Source: Paenibacillus sinensis (GTDB lineage Bacteria > Bacillota > Bacilli > Paenibacillales > Paenibacillaceae). From it: a stretch of 64,000 nucleotides of DNA. Below the pieces are notes generated by a model that was not told the origin of the DNA, did no database searches, and worked only from the letters and a program-made list of their open reading frames with translations. A program made the position numbers and the translations under genes. Positions 52,796 to 62,346 of the stretch are shown here, in pieces; the first letter of the stretch is position 1, and each line of letters starts with the position of its first letter. Location of the stretch: the NCBI RefSeq assembly GCF_019904155.1, contig NZ_JAHCMB010000046.1:428-64427 (forward strand), written 5' to 3'.

Positions 52796-53376
52796 TTTAT
52801 GTCATTTGCCGAGGTTTGCTACGCTTGATTTACGCCATTTTGTTTCCGCTTAAGATTGTCGGAAGGGAGAACGTTCCTGACGAAGGCGGGGTGCTGCTAT
52901 GCGGCAACCATACGAGCAATCTGGACCCGATGACGATGGGAATTATGCTAAAGCGCAAGGTCAACTACATGGCCAAGGCGGAACTGTTCAAGGTTCCCGT
53001 TCTGGGCTGGCTGGTCCGGCAGCTTGGCGCTTTCCCGGTCAAACGCGGCGGCGTGAGCAAAGAATCCATTAAAACGGCACTCAACCTGCTCCGTGGAGGG
53101 CAGGTAATGGGTATATTCCCGGAAGGAACGAGAAACAACGACAGCGGCATTGCCAAGAAGGGCGCGGCAACCTTTGCGCTCCGCAGCGGTGCGGCGGTTG
53201 TTCCAGCTGCGATTATCGGCAGCTATAAGCCTTTTCGCCGGATGACCGTGGTGTATGGCGCTCCGATCGATCTGAGCGGGTTTGGCGGAGGCAGTGATTC
53301 GGCTGAAGCGGTGACCGACCTGATTATGGCCCGTATTCACGAGATGCTACAGACCGGCAAGCCCAGCGGCAAATAG
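52792..53376 (+). CDS. plsC: 1-acyl-sn-glycerol-3-phosphate acyltransferase
   Basis: The 194-residue membrane-associated enzyme makes phosphatidic acid from lysophosphatidic acid. The HX4D motif is in CGNHTSNLDPM, the substrate motif in FPEGTRNN, with GAFPVKRGG between. Length is typical. It is co-translated with cmk, an arrangement common in Bacillota. Confidence 0.94.
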   Translation: MIYVICRGLLRLIYAILFPLKIVGRENVPDEGGVLLCGNHTSNLDPMTMGIMLKRKVNYMAKAELFKVPVLGWLVRQLGAFPVKRGGVSKESIKTALNLLRGGQVMGIFPEGTRNNDSGIAKKGAATFALRSGAAVVPAAIIGSYKPFRRMTVVYGAPIDLSGFGGGSDSAEAVTDLIMARIHEMLQTGKPSGK

Positions 53377-53412
53377 CAGGGATTTCGGTATGAAGCTTCG
53401 GCTGAAGCCGGA

Positions 53413-53436
53413 AGACGGCATAGCCGTTATTTTTTG
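53413..53436 (+). terminator. short terminator after plsC
   Basis: ACGGC and GCCGT pair around ATA, followed by TATTTTTT. The stem is short, so partial readthrough is likely. Confidence 0.5.
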
Positions 53437-53553
53437 GAACATAATAGGTAGGTATGCAATCAAAGCGGGGCCTGTCTTCATGAAGTGCGTTTTGAACCCT
53501 GCTAAAGGCGCGGGTTTAAATAAATGGGGTTTTGAATCGAGGAGGGTAATCAC

Positions 53554-54834
53554 ATGTCTGAAGAAATAAGAAATCAGGAAGCTGCGGAATCCGCAGAAGC
53601 AACGGAGAAGGTTGATGCCGCTGCTGAAAATCAAGAGGAATTGGCCACCCAAGACGAACTGGAGCAGATCATTTCCATCAAAAAAGGCGACACCGTGAAA
53701 GGAACGATCGTCAAAATCGAAGATAACCAAGCTTATGTAAGCATTGGATATAAATATGACGGCGTTATTCCGATTCGCGAGCTTTCTTCCGTCCAGCTCG
53801 ACAATGCCGCTGCGGCTGTCGAAGTGGGTCAAGAAGTAGAATGCAAGGTTGTCAGCATCAACGACAACAAGGAAAGCCTGATTCTGTCCAAACGTGCGGT
53901 GGACAGCGAGAAATCCTGGGATGATCTTGAGAAATACTACAACTCCCAAGAAGCGTTCGAAGTTACCGTTGCCGACGTTGTCAAAGGCGGTCTGGTAGCT
54001 GACGTGGGCGCCCGCGGATTTATCCCGGCTTCCATGGTAGAACGTCACTTCGTTGAAGATTTCAGCGATTACAAGGGACGTACGCTTCGCGTTAAAGTAA
54101 AAGAGCTGGACCGTGAGAACGGTAAAGTGATCCTGTCCGCGAAGGAAGTTCTGGAAGAGGAATTCGAAGCCAATAAGCAGAGAATTATGTCCGAGCTCTC
54201 CGAAGGACAGATCATCGAAGGTACTGTACAGCGTCTGACCCAATTCGGCGCATTCGTCGATGTGGGCGGAGTAGACGGACTGGTTCACGTGTCCGAAATC
54301 GCCTGGACGCATGTTGATAAGCCTTCCGACGTAATCTCCGAAGGAGACAAAGTACGCGTGAAGGTGTTGAAGGTTGATCCGGAGAAAGGCAAAATCAGCC
54401 TGAGCATCAAAGCTGCTGCACCTGGTCCTTGGGACACGGCTTCCGACAAAATCCATATCGGCGACATCGTAACCGGCGAAGTGAAGCGCCTTGTCAACTT
54501 CGGCGCATTCGTCGAGCTGCTGCCGGGCGTGGAAGGCCTTGTGCATATCTCGCAAATTTCCCACAAGCACATCGGCACTCCGCATGAAGTACTTAAAGAA
54601 GGCCAGGAAGTTCAGGTTAAGGTTCTCGACTTCAATCCGTCCGAGAAGCGCGTAAGCTTGAGCATCAAGGAAACAGAAGAAGCTCCGGTTCAGGCTCCGA
54701 AGCCTGAGCGCAGCAGAGAACGTGCGCCTAAGGAAGTGCTTGACAATCCAAACGTATCGCTTAGCAATCAGGGTCTCAGCTTCACGCTGGCCGAGCGCTT
54801 TGGCGACAAGCTGGATAAATTCAAGGAAAAATAA
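53554..54834 (+). CDS. rpsA: 30S ribosomal protein S1-like RNA-binding protein
   Basis: The 426-residue protein has an acidic N-terminal arm (1-40) and four S1 domains at about 45-115, 132-200, 218-287 and 303-372 (GDTVKGTIVKIEDNQAYVSIGYKYDG, FGAFVDVGGVDGLVHVSEI, FGAFVELLPGVEGLVHISQ). B. subtilis YpfD, the local homologue, has four domains rather than the six of E. coli S1. GGAGGG precedes the ATG. Monocistronic between terminators. Confidence 0.92.
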   Translation: MSEEIRNQEAAESAEATEKVDAAAENQEELATQDELEQIISIKKGDTVKGTIVKIEDNQAYVSIGYKYDGVIPIRELSSVQLDNAAAAVEVGQEVECKVVSINDNKESLILSKRAVDSEKSWDDLEKYYNSQEAFEVTVADVVKGGLVADVGARGFIPASMVERHFVEDFSDYKGRTLRVKVKELDRENGKVILSAKEVLEEEFEANKQRIMSELSEGQIIEGTVQRLTQFGAFVDVGGVDGLVHVSEIAWTHVDKPSDVISEGDKVRVKVLKVDPEKGKISLSIKAAAPGPWDTASDKIHIGDIVTGEVKRLVNFGAFVELLPGVEGLVHISQISHKHIGTPHEVLKEGQEVQVKVLDFNPSEKRVSLSIKETEEAPVQAPKPERSRERAPKEVLDNPNVSLSNQGLSFTLAERFGDKLDKFKEK

Positions 54835-54884
54835 AAGCCTGATATGATGATCGGCTTATGATGGGCCGCATAACGGGTATACTG

Positions 54885-54920
54885 AACGGCGAACCCTTAA
54901 AACCAAGGGTTCGCCGTTTT
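54885..54920 (+). terminator. terminator after rpsA
   Basis: AACGGCGAACCCTT and AAGGGTTCGCCGTT form a 14-bp perfect stem followed by TT and C. Confidence 0.85.
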
Positions 54921-54994
54921 CATGTTAGGTTGTTCGCCAAAGATAAGCTTTTTTGCTATGATGAGAGACGAAAGGCAGACAGGAGGAATGTACC

Positions 54995-56317
54995 ATGGCA
55001 AGACCCGTTGTGGCCATCGTAGGTAGGCCAAATGTGGGAAAATCGACTATTTTTAACCGGTTGATCGGCGATCGGCTGGCTATTGTAGAAGATAAGCCTG
55101 GCATTACGCGCGACCGGATATACGGCGTGTCGGAATGGAACGGAAAGGCTTTCAGTGTGATTGATACGGGCGGTATCGAGATTGACGGAGAAGATATGAT
55201 TCTGAGATCGATCCGGGTTCAAGCCGAATTGGCAATTGAGGAAGCTGATCTCATCGTATTCATGTGCGATGCGAAGAGCGGGCTGACGAATGCGGACGAG
55301 GAGGTCGCCCAGATCTTGTTCCGTTCGGGCAAGCCAGTTGTTCTCGCGATCAATAAGGTGGATAACATGAAGCGGGCGGAAGATATTTACGAGTTCTACA
55401 GCCTTGGCTTCGGCGATCCAATCGGCATCTCGGGCAGCCACGGAACCGGAATCGGCGACCTGCTGGATCAAGTGACAGAGCGCCTTCCCGAGCTTGAGGA
55501 TGACGAATATGATGAGGACGTTATCCGCGTTGCGTTGATCGGACGGCCGAATGTTGGCAAGTCTTCGCTGGTCAACGCCATACTCGGCGAAGATCGCGTC
55601 ATTGTCAGCGACATAGCGGGTACAACCCGGGATGCAATTGATACGCCGTTCGAGCGGGACGGGCAGAAGTATGTCTTGATTGACACGGCCGGCATGCGCA
55701 AGCGCGGCAAAGTATATGAATCGACCGAGAAGTACAGCGTGATGCGGGCGATGCGGGCGATTGAGCGCGCCGATGTCGTGCTGGTAGTCATCAACGGCGA
55801 GGAAGGTATCATCGATCAGGATAAGCATATTGCCGGATATGCCCATGATGCCGGGAAAGCGTCGCTCTTCGTAGTCAACAAATGGGATGCGGTCGAGAAG
55901 GATGACAAGACAATGCACCAGTTCGAGACGAAGATCCGCGATCACTTCCTGTTCATGACTTATGCGCCGATCGTCTTTCTCTCGGCACTGACGAAGTCAC
56001 GGCTGCACAAGCTGCTTCCCGTAGTTCAGCATGCGGCCCAGCAGCACTCGCTGCGCATCGCGACCCATCTGCTTAACGACGTCGTCTCGGATGCAGTGGC
56101 AATCAATCCGCCACCGACCGACAAGGGACGGCGTCTGCGCATCAATTATGTAACCCAGGTGGCTGTCAAGCCGCCGACGATCGTGGTGTTCGTCAATGAT
56201 CCTTCGCTGATGCACTTCTCCTATGAACGCTACCTGGAGAATAAAATTCGCGGAGCGTTTAATTTTGAGGGTACGCCGATCCGCATCTTTACCCGGCGTA
56301 AATCCGACGATGAATAG
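54995..56317 (+). CDS. der: ribosome-assembly GTPase Der (EngA)
   Basis: The 440-residue protein has two tandem GTPase domains, each with a G1 motif GRPNVGKS(T/S) (near residues 8 and 182), G3 DTGG / DTAG and G4 NKVD / NKWD, and a KH-like C-terminal domain. It acts in 50S subunit assembly. AGGAGG lies before the ATG. It heads a der-plsY-gpsA unit. Confidence 0.96.
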   Translation: MARPVVAIVGRPNVGKSTIFNRLIGDRLAIVEDKPGITRDRIYGVSEWNGKAFSVIDTGGIEIDGEDMILRSIRVQAELAIEEADLIVFMCDAKSGLTNADEEVAQILFRSGKPVVLAINKVDNMKRAEDIYEFYSLGFGDPIGISGSHGTGIGDLLDQVTERLPELEDDEYDEDVIRVALIGRPNVGKSSLVNAILGEDRVIVSDIAGTTRDAIDTPFERDGQKYVLIDTAGMRKRGKVYESTEKYSVMRAMRAIERADVVLVVINGEEGIIDQDKHIAGYAHDAGKASLFVVNKWDAVEKDDKTMHQFETKIRDHFLFMTYAPIVFLSALTKSRLHKLLPVVQHAAQQHSLRIATHLLNDVVSDAVAINPPPTDKGRRLRINYVTQVAVKPPTIVVFVNDPSLMHFSYERYLENKIRGAFNFEGTPIRIFTRRKSDDE

Positions 56318-56328
56318 GGGAGAAGATT

Positions 56329-56946
56329 GTGGCCTTTGAATGGATAACCATTGTAGTAAGCTATCTGCTCGGTTCCGTCAGCTTCAGCGTTCTGCTGGCC
56401 AAGCTGCTCAAGGGGATCGACATCCGCCAGTACGGCAGCGGCAATGCCGGGGCGACCAACACGCTGCGGGTCCTTGGCAAAGGACCTGCGATTCTCGTTC
56501 TGGCGCTTGACGTCGCCAAAGGCATCGCGGCTGTATGGCTCGGCGTCTGGAGCGGCGGCTGGGGCAGCTGGGTGGCCGCCGTCTGCGGCATCGCCGCTAT
56601 CGTCGGGCATAACTGGCCCATCTACTTCCACTTCAGAGGCGGCAAGGGAATTGCCACCACAATCGGCGTCATGGCGACATTGTGCTTCTTCCCTGCGCTG
56701 TACGCCGGAATTATCGCGATTCTATCGATTTTCATCACACGTTACGTATCGCTGGGTTCCCTGATCTTCGTGGTGTTGACGCCTCTCTTTCTGCTGCTCA
56801 CCGGGTTCACCTATCCGGTGCTTTGGACCAGTTTGATCATTGCCGTATTCGCTTTCTGGCGTCATCGGAGCAATATTGTCAAAATCGCGCAGCGGCGCGA
56901 GAATAAGATCGGTTCGAAAGCCAAAGGAGGGAAACGCGTTGTCTAA
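56329..56946 (+). CDS. plsY: acyl-phosphate:glycerol-3-phosphate acyltransferase
   Basis: The 205-residue polytopic membrane enzyme makes lysophosphatidic acid from acyl-phosphate, upstream of PlsC. Motifs: GSGNAGATNTLRVLGK, HNWPIYFHFRGGKGIATTIG. The GTG start lies 11 bases after der. Its stop overlaps the gpsA TTG start by 8 bases, so the G3P-using enzyme is coupled to the G3P-making one. Confidence 0.95.
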   Translation: MAFEWITIVVSYLLGSVSFSVLLAKLLKGIDIRQYGSGNAGATNTLRVLGKGPAILVLALDVAKGIAAVWLGVWSGGWGSWVAAVCGIAAIVGHNWPIYFHFRGGKGIATTIGVMATLCFFPALYAGIIAILSIFITRYVSLGSLIFVVLTPLFLLLTGFTYPVLWTSLIIAVFAFWRHRSNIVKIAQRRENKIGSKAKGGKRVV

Positions 56947-57979
56947 CAAAGTCGCCCTGCTGGTTGCGGGCAGTTGGGGAACGGCGCTTGCCACTGTCCT
57001 GGCGGCCAATCATCCACAGGTCCATATGTGGACGCGCAATTCCGCCCAAGCTGAAGAAATCAATCTCAAGCATACGAATGAGCATTACCTTCCCGGCATT
57101 CTACTGCCGGATAATATTGTGGCCACGACATCCATGGAGGAAGCGGTAACCGGGGCCAATGCCGTTGTGATCGTCGCTCCGTCATCGGGGATGCGCGAGG
57201 TGAGCCGCAGCCTGAAGGCTTACTGGAAGGAAGGCATGCTGTGCGTGCATGCGACCAAGGGGTTCGAAACGGAGACGATGAAACGGATGTCGACCGTTAT
57301 TGCGGAGGAGCTTGGCTGTGATGAAGGGCGGATCGTCGTCCTGTCCGGTCCCAGCCATGCCGAAGAAGTCGTCCGCCACTGTCCGACGACCGTTGTGGTC
57401 GCCTCGCAGAGTGAGAAGGAAGCGGTAAGAGCCCAGGATTTGTTCATGAACAACGACTTCCGTGTCTATACGAACCGGGATTTGGTTGGCGTGGAGCTGG
57501 CCGGAGCGTTGAAAAATATTATCGCCCTCGGGGCGGGAATGTCCGATGGACTCGGTTACGGGGACAATGCCAAAGCGGCGCTGATCACACGCGGGATCGC
57601 CGAGATTTCCCGGATTGGTCAGGAGCTGGGGGCCAATCCCATGACCTTCGCCGGTCTGGCTGGTATCGGAGACCTGGTCGTAACGGCGACGAGCCGGCAC
57701 AGCCGCAACTGGCGGGCGGGCTCTATGCTCGGCCAGGGCCGTCCTCTGCAAGAGGTGCTCGACTCCATGGGCATGGTCGTCGAAGGAATTCGCACCACGC
57801 AGGCTGCCTATTCCATTGCCGCCAAGCTCGGCGTGCAGATGCCGATTACGGATCAGATCTACCATGTGCTATTCCAGGGACGCAGCCCACGCGACGCCGT
57901 GGAGGCTCTGATGGGACGCGATCCCAAGGCGGAGCTGGAGAAGATCACCCAGGAGACCTGGGAGCAGTGGCATACTTGA
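56939..57979 (+). CDS. gpsA: glycerol-3-phosphate dehydrogenase [NAD(P)+]
   Basis: The 346-residue cytosolic enzyme makes sn-glycerol 3-phosphate for phospholipids. Signatures: GSWGTALATVLAANHPQVHMW, GPSHAEEVV, catalytic Lys in VELAGALKNIIALGAG and TSRHSRNWRAG. The TTG start follows AAAGGAGGG. The dinucleotide-binding motif reads VAGSWG where most relatives have GAGSWG, so the first Gly is Val. Confidence 0.95.
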   Translation: MSNKVALLVAGSWGTALATVLAANHPQVHMWTRNSAQAEEINLKHTNEHYLPGILLPDNIVATTSMEEAVTGANAVVIVAPSSGMREVSRSLKAYWKEGMLCVHATKGFETETMKRMSTVIAEELGCDEGRIVVLSGPSHAEEVVRHCPTTVVVASQSEKEAVRAQDLFMNNDFRVYTNRDLVGVELAGALKNIIALGAGMSDGLGYGDNAKAALITRGIAEISRIGQELGANPMTFAGLAGIGDLVVTATSRHSRNWRAGSMLGQGRPLQEVLDSMGMVVEGIRTTQAAYSIAAKLGVQMPITDQIYHVLFQGRSPRDAVEALMGRDPKAELEKITQETWEQWHT

Positions 57980-57991
57980 TTTCAGGTTATC

Positions 57992-58008
57992 CAGCCTTAA
58001 TAAGGCTG
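57992..58008. promoter_or_regulatory. 17-bp palindrome between gpsA and spoVIF
   Basis: CAGCCTTA-A-TAAGGCTG is a perfect dyad with no T run after it, so it looks more like a protein site or RNA hairpin than a terminator. Confidence 0.35.
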
Positions 58009-58098
58009 CGGCGGTGATCGTTACCTGAAGTCCGCCCATCACCTTTTGCGGAACATCCTCATATGCTGTATCGGGGATTGACGGAGGAGGGATGAGTA

Positions 58099-58374
58099 AT
58101 GAGCCGAAATTTTTCCAAGGATGCCTTGAACGCCATCAATAAGAAGACGGGCAAAAACATCACGGAAGGCGCCGTCAAGAAGCTGGCAAGTTCAGTCAAG
58201 CCGGGAACGCTGCAGAGTGACGCCCAGCTTCGCCAATTGATCAAGCAGGTCTCCGCCATGGCGAAGGTGCCGGTCAGCGAGGACACGATCAAGGAGATCA
58301 TTCAAGCGGTGAAGAAGACCGGATCGAATCCGAGCGGTATTGAAGGCCTGATGAAAATGATGATTAAAAAATAA
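58099..58374 (+). CDS. spoVIF: stage VI sporulation protein F
   Basis: The 91-residue protein matches the SpoVIF family (B. subtilis YjcC): ALNAINKKTGKNITEGAVKKLA, then PGTLQSDAQLRQLIKQVSAMA and KMMIKK at the end. The family acts in spore coat assembly through the GerE regulon. GGAGGG lies about 8 bases before the ATG. A strong terminator follows. Confidence 0.85.
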   Translation: MSRNFSKDALNAINKKTGKNITEGAVKKLASSVKPGTLQSDAQLRQLIKQVSAMAKVPVSEDTIKEIIQAVKKTGSNPSGIEGLMKMMIKK

Positions 58375-58385
58375 CTGTCCTTCGC

Positions 58386-58432
58386 AAAAAAAAGAGCAGG
58401 CGGGCCACACGGCACCGATGCTCTTTTTTTTG
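58386..58432. terminator. bidirectional terminator after spoVIF
   Basis: AAAAAAAAGAGCA and TGCTCTTTTTTTT form a 13-bp stem with a 20-base loop. Confidence 0.8.
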
Positions 58433-58534
58433 AACTTATGTTATAATATGGGCATCATTTTACGATTATGCTTCAAGGTCTGCCGGGGGTTGCGGCTTCG
58501 TTCTTGTAAGCCGTTTCATACCGGGTTTGGCTTG

Positions 58535-59209
58535 GTGATTTCTGCTCTGGAGTCGACTTTAGATTTCGTACAGGAACGGAGGCGTATGGTTTTGTTGGGA
58601 GCCATGGGGATTTCTGCTGAGCTGCTTCGCGCACTGGAGGAGGCGGGCTTGGCCTTGTCTGACGAAGGAAGACCGGAAAGGCCGGCATGGATGCTGGGCG
58701 GAAGCTGCAGCCTGCTGCTGCAGAATGTTCCGTTGAAGGCTGCACCTCATGACATCGATTTGTACGCGGAGGCCACGGCGGCGGACAAGCTGCATGAAGC
58801 TCTGCGTACATATGCAGTGGGTGAACTGTCCGAGGACTACAGCCGGGGCTGCTATTCCTTAATGGGGCATTATGTGATCGAAGGCTATCCGCTGGAGCTT
58901 GTCTGCGGGTTTAAGGTATGCAGCGGTCATTCGATCTACCTGGTGGAAACGGAACTGCTTCGTAATTATGCGGCTATCGGTTCACATCCCGGAATGGCCG
59001 GCATACGCCTCATGCCGCTGGCTCATGAGCTGATCTTCAACGTGCTTCGGGAGCGAAGCGACCGGTATGAAGCCATCGCCGCGGTAATGAAACGCAATCT
59101 TCCGGCGCATTTGCCGCTGGTACAGCTTCTGATTGAGCGCAATACGCTGGAGGCCGCTCACGCCTGGACGATTGCGGATATCCTAGGCATCTCCACGCAA
59201 TGTTCATAG
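58535..59209 (+). CDS. nucleotidyltransferase-like protein
   Basis: The 224-residue protein carries the minimal nucleotidyltransferase pattern AWMLGGSCSLLLQ followed by HDIDLYAE, i.e. GGS and DxD metal residues, as in MNT/AbiEii-type domains. The start is uncertain: a GTG in the region after the terminator is used, but an ATG 51 bases downstream has GGAGG closely before it. It stands between spoVIF and the ferredoxin gene. The substrate is unknown. Confidence 0.7.
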   Translation: MISALESTLDFVQERRRMVLLGAMGISAELLRALEEAGLALSDEGRPERPAWMLGGSCSLLLQNVPLKAAPHDIDLYAEATAADKLHEALRTYAVGELSEDYSRGCYSLMGHYVIEGYPLELVCGFKVCSGHSIYLVETELLRNYAAIGSHPGMAGIRLMPLAHELIFNVLRERSDRYEAIAAVMKRNLPAHLPLVQLLIERNTLEAAHAWTIADILGISTQCS

Positions 59210-59251
59210 AGAGTTAGATTGACACCAGGAAAAAGGAGGCCCAGGGCCATA

Positions 59252-59620
59252 TTGAAACCGCAGCATGTCTATCCTATTACATTTTTACCCTCTGGAAAAA
59301 GCGCGAATGTGCCCAAAGGAATCACATTGCTGGACGCCGCGCGCCGGGCGGGCATACATATCGCGACCCGCTGCGGAGGCAAAGCCGGATGTCTGATGTG
59401 TAAAGTCCATATCGAAGACGGGTCAGCTTCTTCTCTTAGCCCTCCTGGCGAGGTTGAACGACGGAAGCTGGGCGGACTGCCGGATGAAGGCATCCGGCTC
59501 GCCTGCCAGGCTAAAATCGCAGGAGAAGCGGTCGTAAGCGTCCCGGAAGACCCGCTAAAGGCTGCCATTCGCAAGAGGCTGGCGGAAGCCGAAAGAGGCG
59601 GAGAGGACAGCTTATGGTGA
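59252..59620 (+). CDS. 2Fe-2S ferredoxin
   Basis: The 122-residue protein is a plant-type ferredoxin: CGGKAGCLMC with the first three cluster Cys and LACQ with the fourth. The C-terminal tail is charged. The TTG start is chosen because AAAGGAGG precedes it by about 12 bases; a TTG 33 bases upstream is an alternative. No redox partner lies next to it. Confidence 0.82.
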   Translation: MKPQHVYPITFLPSGKSANVPKGITLLDAARRAGIHIATRCGGKAGCLMCKVHIEDGSASSLSPPGEVERRKLGGLPDEGIRLACQAKIAGEAVVSVPEDPLKAAIRKRLAEAERGGEDSLW

Positions 59621-59680
59621 CTCTTCACGTTGGCGGATGAGTATTGAGTATAAGGCTGAACTTAATGATATCTTTTCACA

Positions 59681-59715
59681 GCGTTTGTCCCGATTGGGGC
59701 AGGCGCTTTTCTTTT
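59681..59715 (+). terminator. terminator after ferredoxin gene
   Basis: GCGTTTGTCCC and GGGCAGGCGC pair with wobbles, followed by TTTTCTTTTT. Confidence 0.6.
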
Positions 59716-59741
59716 TGATGAGAGATGTGAGCAAGAGTGAC

Positions 59742-59771
59742 GTTCTATTAAAGGATCGGCCCGCATACAGA
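59742..59771 (+). promoter_or_regulatory. candidate sigma-E promoter of spoIVA
   Basis: GTTCTATT, 14 bp, then CATACAGA, close to the sigma-E pattern (CATACANT at -10). It is 320 bases before spoIVA, which B. subtilis transcribes with sigma-E. The rest of the 470-base gap holds no convincing gene. Confidence 0.35.
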
Positions 59772-60091
59772 TGATGAGAAAGCTTCCGGATGCCGGCAAA
59801 GGTCTGCCGCGCCAGCATGCACCACGTAGAAACCGCATGAAATTGCGCGGTCGGCAGGTCATAAATCCTCAGCGGGTACATATGATGATACTAGTCCAAA
59901 TGCATGTCCGAGCGTTCGGTTTGGCCGAGGCTGGAAGCGGACCCTGCGGACCCGGGCGGTCAAGCTTCCGCTGAAGGCTATCCGCCGGCCTACAGAACAC
60001 ACGGCCATGCAGGCGATGAATACCGGCGGCAAGCGCGAAGCCGATGCTCTTCAGGCATTTTTCTTCGGAAGTATATGAGGAGGGATCTCTT

Positions 60092-61570
60092 TTGGAAAAA
60101 GTGGATATTTTCAAGGACATTGCCGAACGTACCGGCGGGGACATCTATCTGGGAGTCGTCGGCGCGGTCCGCACAGGTAAATCAACGTTTATCAAACGCT
60201 TTATGGAAACCATCGTCCTGCCTAACATTACGAGCGAGGCGGACAGGGTTCGGGCTGTCGATGAGCTGCCCCAAAGCGCAGCCGGCAAGACGATCATGAC
60301 CACGGAGCCCAAGTTTGTTCCAAACAATGCGGTACAGATTAAAGTGACCGAAGGTCTTGAAGTGAACGTCCGGCTCGTAGACTGCGTCGGATATGCGGTC
60401 GAGGGAGCTAAGGGATACGAGGATGAGAACGGTCCGCGCATGATTTCCACGCCATGGTTTGAGGAGCCCATTCCGTTCCAGGAAGCGGCTGAAATCGGCA
60501 CACGCAAGGTGATCCAGGAGCATTCGACACTCGGGGTTGTCGTCACGACCGACGGCAGCGTCGCGGAGATTCCGCGTGGCTCGTATGTCGATTCTGAGGA
60601 GCGCGTCATCGCGGAGCTGAAGGAGGTCGGCAAGCCTTTCGTGCTGGTGATCAACTCCACGCACCCCAAGGCTGAGGAGACCCAGGCGCTGCGCAGCGAG
60701 CTGGCCGCCAAATACGATATACCGGTCATGACGCTCAGCGCAGCCACCATGAGCGAGGATGATGTAACCGGCGTGCTGCGCGAAGTCCTTTATGAGTTCC
60801 CGGTTCATGAAGTGAATGTGAATCTGCCTAGCTGGGTCATGGTGCTTCCGGAGGCTCACTGGCTGCGGAGCAGCTATGAGAATTCGGTTCGCGATACGGT
60901 CAAGGATATCCGCCGCCTGCGTGATGTCGACCGGCTCGTCTCCCAGTTCACCGAGTACGATTTCATCGACAGAGCGGGACTGAGCGGCATGAACATGGGC
61001 CAGGGCGTTGCCGAGATCGATCTGTTCGCTCCGGAAGAGCTGTACGACCGGGTGCTGATGGAGGTCGTAGGCGTCGAGATCCGCGGCAAAGATCACCTGC
61101 TTCAGCTGATGCAGGAATTCGCGCATGCCAAGCGGGAATACGACCGCTTCGCCGAAGCGCTGGAAATGGTCAAGACGACCGGCTACGGCATCGCTGCCCC
61201 GTCGCTCGCGGAAATGGCGCTCGACGAACCGGAATTGATCCGGCAGGGTACGCGTTTCGGCGTACGCCTGAAGGCGACGGCTCCTTCGATCCATATGATC
61301 CGCGTCGATGTCGAGTCGGAGTTCTCGCCGATCATCGGTACCGAGAAGCAGAGCGAAGAGCTTGTCCGCTACTTGATGCAGGATTTCGAGAACGATCCGA
61401 TCAAGATCTGGGAGTCCGATATTTTCGGCCGCTCGCTGCACAGCATCGTCCGGGAAGGCATCCAGGGCAAGATCGCGATGATGCCCGACAACGCCCGCTA
61501 CAAACTGCAGGAGACGCTCGGACGCATCATCAACGAGGGATCGGGCGGACTGATCGCTATCATTCTCTGA
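60092..61570 (+). CDS. spoIVA: stage IV sporulation protein A
   Basis: The 492-residue ATPase, the same length as in B. subtilis, polymerises on the forespore surface as the base of the spore coat. It starts EKVDIFKDIAERTGGDIYLGVVGAVRTGKST with the Walker A motif and contains TTDGSVAEIPR and VINSTHPK. The TTG start lies 8 bases after GAGGAGGG. Sequence is highly conserved along its length. Confidence 0.97.
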   Translation: MEKVDIFKDIAERTGGDIYLGVVGAVRTGKSTFIKRFMETIVLPNITSEADRVRAVDELPQSAAGKTIMTTEPKFVPNNAVQIKVTEGLEVNVRLVDCVGYAVEGAKGYEDENGPRMISTPWFEEPIPFQEAAEIGTRKVIQEHSTLGVVVTTDGSVAEIPRGSYVDSEERVIAELKEVGKPFVLVINSTHPKAEETQALRSELAAKYDIPVMTLSAATMSEDDVTGVLREVLYEFPVHEVNVNLPSWVMVLPEAHWLRSSYENSVRDTVKDIRRLRDVDRLVSQFTEYDFIDRAGLSGMNMGQGVAEIDLFAPEELYDRVLMEVVGVEIRGKDHLLQLMQEFAHAKREYDRFAEALEMVKTTGYGIAAPSLAEMALDEPELIRQGTRFGVRLKATAPSIHMIRVDVESEFSPIIGTEKQSEELVRYLMQDFENDPIKIWESDIFGRSLHSIVREGIQGKIAMMPDNARYKLQETLGRIINEGSGGLIAIIL

Positions 61571-61602
61571 AACAGCAGACGCGGAATGGAAGAAAAGAGA
61601 GC

Positions 61603-61632
61603 GGAGCGGGGCCAAGCGGCCTCGCTTTTTGC
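61603..61632 (+). terminator. terminator after spoIVA
   Basis: GCGGGGCC and GGCCTCGC pair with one wobble and are followed by TTTTT. Confidence 0.7.
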
Positions 61633-61809
61633 ATTTAGCATCATTCGTTATCGCTCTTCGACTAATAAGACGCCATTACTTGTTTATTCCTGCTTGTATG
61701 GAAGCGATTTCCTTACTTAAGTCCGGCCTGTATTCCCTTGCCGGTCTGCCCGATTCAGGAAGATTAGAACGGGCAAGGGAATCATTTCAGCTTGTTTTTT
61801 TCAGAACGC

Positions 61810-61838
61810 TTGAAATTATGGAGAGCCTGTATTACTAT
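61810..61838 (+). promoter_or_regulatory. sigma-A promoter of hbs
   Basis: TTGAAA, exactly 17 bp, TACTAT, about 125 bases before hbs. A hairpin (TTCCCTTGCC/GGGCAAGGGAA) lies upstream at about 61733-61787. Confidence 0.6.
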
Positions 61839-61963
61839 AAATTTGTTGCGCATCCGGGTATGGATGCGGTCCACGATCCACAAAACGCAATAATCACGTA
61901 TATTTTACGCTGAAACGGAAACAGTGAACAATATCGGAGAATTAGCCAGGGAGGTGAGAAGAA

Positions 61964-62236
61964 ATGAATAAATCTGATTTGATCAACCAAGTGACGGAAG
62001 CAACCGAACTTCCCAAGAAGGATGTAACCAAAGCTGTGGACGCCGTATTCGAAGCGATTGCGGATGCTCTGCAGAACGGGGACAAAGTGCAGCTGGTCGG
62101 ATTTGGAAACTTCGAAGTGCGCGAGCGTTCCGCACGCAAAGGCCGCAATCCGCAGACCGGTGAAGAAATCGAAATTCCTTCGAGCAAGGTTCCGGCATTC
62201 AAACCGGGCAAAGCGCTTAAAGACGGAATTAAATAA
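61964..62236 (+). CDS. hbs: DNA-binding protein HU
   Basis: The 90-residue histone-like protein starts [20 protein letters not shown], with [26 protein letters not shown] in the DNA-binding arm region and [10 protein letters not shown] at the end. It dimerises, bends DNA and compacts the nucleoid. GGGAGGTGAG precedes the ATG. Order spoIVA-hbs-mtrB-hepS matches B. subtilis except that folE is missing. Confidence 0.96.
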   Translation: MNKSDLINQVTEATELPKKDVTKAVDAVFEAIADALQNGDKVQLVGFGNFEVRERSARKGRNPQTGEEIEIPSSKVPAFKPGKALKDGIK

Positions 62237-62275
62237 GATTTCTACATATGTCTTCCATATTCAAGAACAACAACC

Positions 62276-62308
62276 ATGCCGCCCTCTCAGGCGGCATTTG
62301 TTTTTAAA
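62276..62308 (+). terminator. terminator after hbs
   Basis: ATGCCGCC and GGCGGCAT pair around CTCTCA, followed by TTGTTTTT. Confidence 0.85.
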
Positions 62309-62346
62309 CCGCCATTATGCAGTTTTTCTACAAGGAGGTTTCAGGA

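Noticed and set aside
59904-60299. 131-codon forward frame overlapping the start of spoIVA
   Set aside because: Out-of-frame shadow of spoIVA with unlikely composition; the gap before spoIVA shows promoter-like elements instead.
61629-61913. 95-codon forward frame between spoIVA and hbs
   Set aside because: It starts inside the spoIVA terminator, covers the hbs promoter hexamers and has no ribosome binding site or family.
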